Source of the DNA: an uncultured Verrucomicrobia subdivision 3 bacterium
Lineage (GTDB): Bacteria > Verrucomicrobiota > Verrucomicrobiae > Limisphaerales > CAMLLE01
Length of the DNA: 7,563 nt
Assembly: GCA_946480555.1 (NCBI GenBank)
Contig: CAMLLE010000134.1
Coordinates: 1-7,563 of the forward strand
Direction of reading: 5' to 3'
The position numbers and the translations under genes were made by a program. The notes beneath the pieces were generated by a model. The model did no database searches. It was not told the origin of the DNA and worked only from the letters and a program-made list of their open reading frames with translations. Positions 6,001 through 7,563 of the stretch are shown piece after piece. Each line of letters opens with the position of its first letter. The first letter of the stretch is position 1.

Positions 6001-7563
6001 CCACGAGCGGATCGGTGAAGCTCACCGAGAACGCCGATGTATCAATCACCGCTCCGTTTGAATTCACATTGATCGCCGTCCAGCCGCCGACCGCACCGGC
6101 GTCGGCAGTGAAGAGCAATGTTCCGCCGTTCAGATTGAGATACATCGCCTGTCCGGCGGCGGTCGGGCCGGTTGCGAAGCCGCCGCCCCACGCGAGTGTT
6201 CCACCGTTCAAATTGTAAGAGCCCATCCAAGTTCCGCCGCCGCCGCCCTGGATCAACGGCACAGTCACCGTGCCGCCGACTTGATTCACGATGCCGGTGT
6301 TGCCGCTCTGGCGCGGGATGAAAAGTTGCGGAATCGTCACCGACGCGGTGTCCTGCACATTGAGAATGCCCGTGCTGCCGTTGCCGTCCGCGCCGACGCG
6401 CAAGCCCTGTGCGGTTTGAATGTATTGGCCGTTGCCGCGTACAGTCATAATGCCCGTGGCGCTCGGTGGCGAATTCGGCACAGCGCTCGATCCGATTTGC
6501 GATGCGGCGGTGCTTGGGCTGGTCTGAGTCAGGCTGGCGTTGGTATCAATGATGAGCGTCAGGTCGTTGACACGCATTCGTCCGTTGTAGCTGCTCGCTC
6601 CCGTCAGACGCAACGTGCCGCCGCCGCTGAACCAACCTCCGACGCTGTCCGCGCCGTCGAACAACCCCTGCACCACCGCTTCGACGTTCGTGTTCACAGC
6701 AACCGCCTCGTTCGCGTCGGCCGTGTTGGTGGAGAATGAAATTCCCTGGCTCGAAACAAAGTTCGCGGCGAAGCGCAGCGTGGTGTTCGCGTTCGTGAGC
6801 ACAAAGAGAGAACTGCCGCTGGCGCTGGCGACTTCGAGCGTGCCGCCCGCGATGCGTGTCTCGCCGGTGTAACTATTGGTGCTGGCGAACGTGAATGTGC
6901 CAGCGCCTGTCTTGGTCAGCGCCAACGCGCCAGCACTGTTCTTGATCGCACCGGAGAAGGTCGCGCTCACGTCGTTGCCACCGACGGTCAACGTGGGTGC
7001 GCCGCCAATAATGGAATCCACCGTGCCACTGCCGGAAAGGCCGTTGAGCGTTTCGTTGAACGCATTCAAATCCAGCGTGCCTCCTGCGAGGACGACATCG
7101 CCCTTCCCTGCGCCATCCGGAATCACATTGTCCGTGCCGAGTCGTACCGTGCCGTTGCTGATGGTGGTGCTGCCGGAGTAGCTGTTGCTGTTGTTTAAAG
7201 TAAGAATTCCCGTCCCGAGTTTCGTGAGCCCGCCGATGCCGCTGATTGGGCTGCCGCTGAGGCTATAGGCGGTCGAACTGTTGCTGACGGTTGTGCTGGC
7301 GGGCGAAACCGTGGCGAGAATGTTTACGTTTGGATTCGCGCCGCCGTTGGGAAAGATCACGGTGACGCCTTCCAGATAAGTTGAGCCGAGGCCGGACACG
7401 GTCCAGTTTGCCGTCGTGTCGATGTCCCAACTGTTGTTGATCGCACCGGTCCAGATGGTGGCAGCGACGCCGGTGACATTGAGGTAAATCGTGTTTCCGA
7501 TCGTGCTGAGATTTCCGCTGACACCCGGAGGTAGCGCGCCCAGCGCAATGCTGCCCGCGCCGG
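3095..7563 (-). CDS. Giant autotransporter-associated beta-strand repeat protein, N-terminus off window
   Basis: The frame is open from the right edge to TAA at 3095, showing 1488 residues. The GTG at 7399 is internal: the reading upstream of it (WTGAINNSWDIDTTANW) is clearly part of the same protein. Five autotransporter-associated beta-strand repeats (GGLTKLGxGxLxL...NSYSGxTxIxxGT) lie near visible residues 110-142, 211-240, 526-558, 1000-1032 and 1317-1350. Two long, closely similar Gly/Asn/Thr-rich beta-helix modules lie at about 250-556 and 1041-1346. Between them are an Ig-like domain (about 720-809, NQTVECGAN...) and a DUF5011/HYR-like domain (about 812-886, FIDPGATATDACEG). The last ~66 residues form a C-terminal domain (LSLSWP...GWILQTQTN...NWTDVPGS...FFRLRKP) of a kind that, as I recall, ends many verrucomicrobial secreted proteins. 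No outer-membrane beta-barrel or PEP-CTERM anchor is present. It is probably extracellular and structural or adhesive; no catalytic motif was recognised. Confidence 0.92.
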   Translation of the reverse strand, partial: GAGSIALGALPPGVSGNLSTIGNTIYLNVTGVAATIWTGAINNSWDIDTTANWTVSGLGSTYLEGVTVIFPNGGANPNVNILATVSPASTTVSNSSTAYSLSGSPISGIGGLTKLGTGILTLNNSNSYSGSTTISNGTVRLGTDNVIPDGAGKGDVVLAGGTLDLNAFNETLNGLSGSGTVDSIIGGAPTLTVGGNDVSATFSGAIKNSAGALALTKTGAGTFTFASTNSYTGETRIAGGTLEVASASGSSLFVLTNANTTLRFAANFVSSQGISFSTNTADANEAVAVNTNVEAVVQGLFDGADSVGGWFSGGGTLRLTGASSYNGRMRVNDLTLIIDTNASLTQTSPSTAASQIGSSAVPNSPPSATGIMTVRGNGQYIQTAQGLRVGADGNGSTGILNVQDTASVTIPQLFIPRQSGNTGIVNQVGGTVTVPLIQGGGGGTWMGSYNLNGGTLAWGGGFATGPTAAGQAMYLNLNGGTLLFTADAGAVGGWTAINVNSNGAVIDTSAFSVSFTDPLVVGDAFGGGLTKLGAGSLNLFGFNSYSGNTVISNGTVALFVPSGVSGISNSPIIRVEPGATFEVSGAGTGFHLLSGQTLRGAGTVSGAVTVDLGATLTVGGSTATPGTLTFNNNLTLNGNTTLRLNKSGASDLLTGIATLQAGGVLNLANVGPALANGDSFTLFNAAAISGNFTIFPITPGPGLAWDQSQLSAGIIQVITAPASPIISPPLQNQTVECGANATFTAVATGTAPLYFRWSSNSVPVTGWTTNNPNVFTLPNIKAAGSPYAISVQVTNTTGSDSSSATLTVQDTTAPVVTLNGSNVMTVILGSSFIDPGATATDACEGALTVTTNGTVDVNTVGSYLITYSAMDAQSLFASVDRTVNVVLATRAWTNQLSGVWSAPANWLNGVVANGNTTVADFSTIDLTNDVTVSLDSARTIAGLAFGDTTNATAAGWTLDNNGSAANVLTLQRLDSATPEISVSALGTGKAAAISARIAGTSGLAKTGAGTLVLSAASSYTGPTLAGGGVLLVGGSYTNLQSEFVVTNSNSTLRFASNATYRLAGGISFSDNAANVNETLSIEPGAEVVAHGLNGGNNGAGDGWFSGGGTLRLTNSVSSFSGRLRINNLTFIIENGAVFNNNNPGLFSQIGSGAVPNTPASSTGIMTVRGNGQYLQAFQGLRVGSDANGATGILNVQDSAVVNVPLLYLPRQSGNTGIVNQNGGTVTVTTIQGGGGGTWTGTYNLNGGTLAWGGVFGTGPTAVGQTMDLNLNGGLLQFTASTTVAGWSAINVKANHATIDTMANIVTFTDPLVGDAFGGGLTKLGSGTLILAGANTYTGNTRVNEGVLQLSQPTLSATALVTVSNNAVLQLDFAITNTIGGLVLNGVPQPPGVYDSVTSAPFITGTGSLLVGSGVASNPTNIRFSVSGNTLSLSWPMSHLGWILQTQTNNLAVGLSTNWTDVPGSGAITQTNMTIDRTQPVRFFRLRKP
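3525..4440 (-). repeat. Internal module copy 2 (coding duplication in the giant gene)
   Basis: This segment encodes the module starting near VVTNSNSTLRFASN and ending near NTYTGNTRVNEG. It matches 5895-6815 in protein and DNA. Shared blocks include GWFSGGGTLRLT, TGIMTVRGNGQY, TGILNVQD, PRQSGNTGIVNQ, IQGGGGGTW and YNLNGGTLAWGG. Bases 3903-3937 are identical to 6282-6316, and 4236-4255 to 6615-6634; both pairs are 2379 bases apart. Confidence 0.88.
5895..6815 (-). repeat. Internal module copy 1 (coding duplication in the giant gene)
   Basis: This is the upstream partner of the 3525-4440 module, in the same orientation. It encodes the stretch from about VLTNANTTLRFAAN to NSYSGNTVISNG. It differs from copy 2 by scattered substitutions and small indels, mostly in the loop between LTLIID and SQIGSSAVPN. 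Each copy ends in an autotransporter-associated beta-strand repeat, so the duplicated unit is helix body plus repeat. Confidence 0.88.

Noticed and set aside
7357..7563. A GTG at 7399 as the start of the giant protein
   Set aside because: The same frame continues upstream to the window edge with clear repeat-protein sequence (IWTGAINNSWDIDTTANW), so the true start lies outside the window.

Overview
The window looks like a chromosomal piece of a Verrucomicrobiota-type bacterium, possibly of the Pedosphaeraceae/Limisphaerales kind. This is inferred from four things: moderately high GC content, starts without Shine-Dalgarno sequences, secreted plant-polysaccharide glycosidases, and a giant secreted protein of autotransporter-associated beta-strand repeats that ends in a verrucomicrobial-style C-terminal domain (tail FFRLRKP). 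No rRNA, tRNA, CRISPR array or transposase gene was seen.

Every gene I can support lies on the minus strand. From right to left (the direction of transcription) there are four. (1) 7563-3095 is the C-terminal 1488 residues of a giant extracellular beta-helix protein whose N-terminus lies off the right edge; a hairpin-plus-U-tract terminator follows at 3060-3027. (2) 2544-1600 is a complete 314-residue NAD(P)-dependent beta-hydroxyacid dehydrogenase of the 3-hydroxyisobutyrate dehydrogenase / glyoxylate reductase family, followed by two tandem hairpins. (3) 1517-1260 is a stranded N-terminal piece of a GH3 glycosidase, cut off where the WNQ motif should continue. (4) 1200-1 is a secreted GH39-like glycosidase (beta-xylosidase family) that runs off the left edge with both catalytic glutamates visible.

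Between the giant gene and the dehydrogenase (2545-3094) there is no credible gene. This stretch holds a large imperfect inverted repeat (about 2721-2942). Its two arms, about 105 bases each, are diverged copies of one element, and each arm is built of three small hairpins. Further short palindromic motifs flank it. It looks like an intergenic repeat family or a non-autonomous mobile element.

The two glycosidase loci suggest secreted breakdown of xylan or related plant polysaccharides. The giant protein is probably a surface or extracellular structural/adhesive protein. Nothing in the sequence ties the dehydrogenase to either, and terminators and repeats separate the giant gene, the dehydrogenase and the glycosidase pair. 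The points most worth a second look are the inverted-repeat element, the recent-looking internal duplication inside the giant protein, and the broken GH3 gene.
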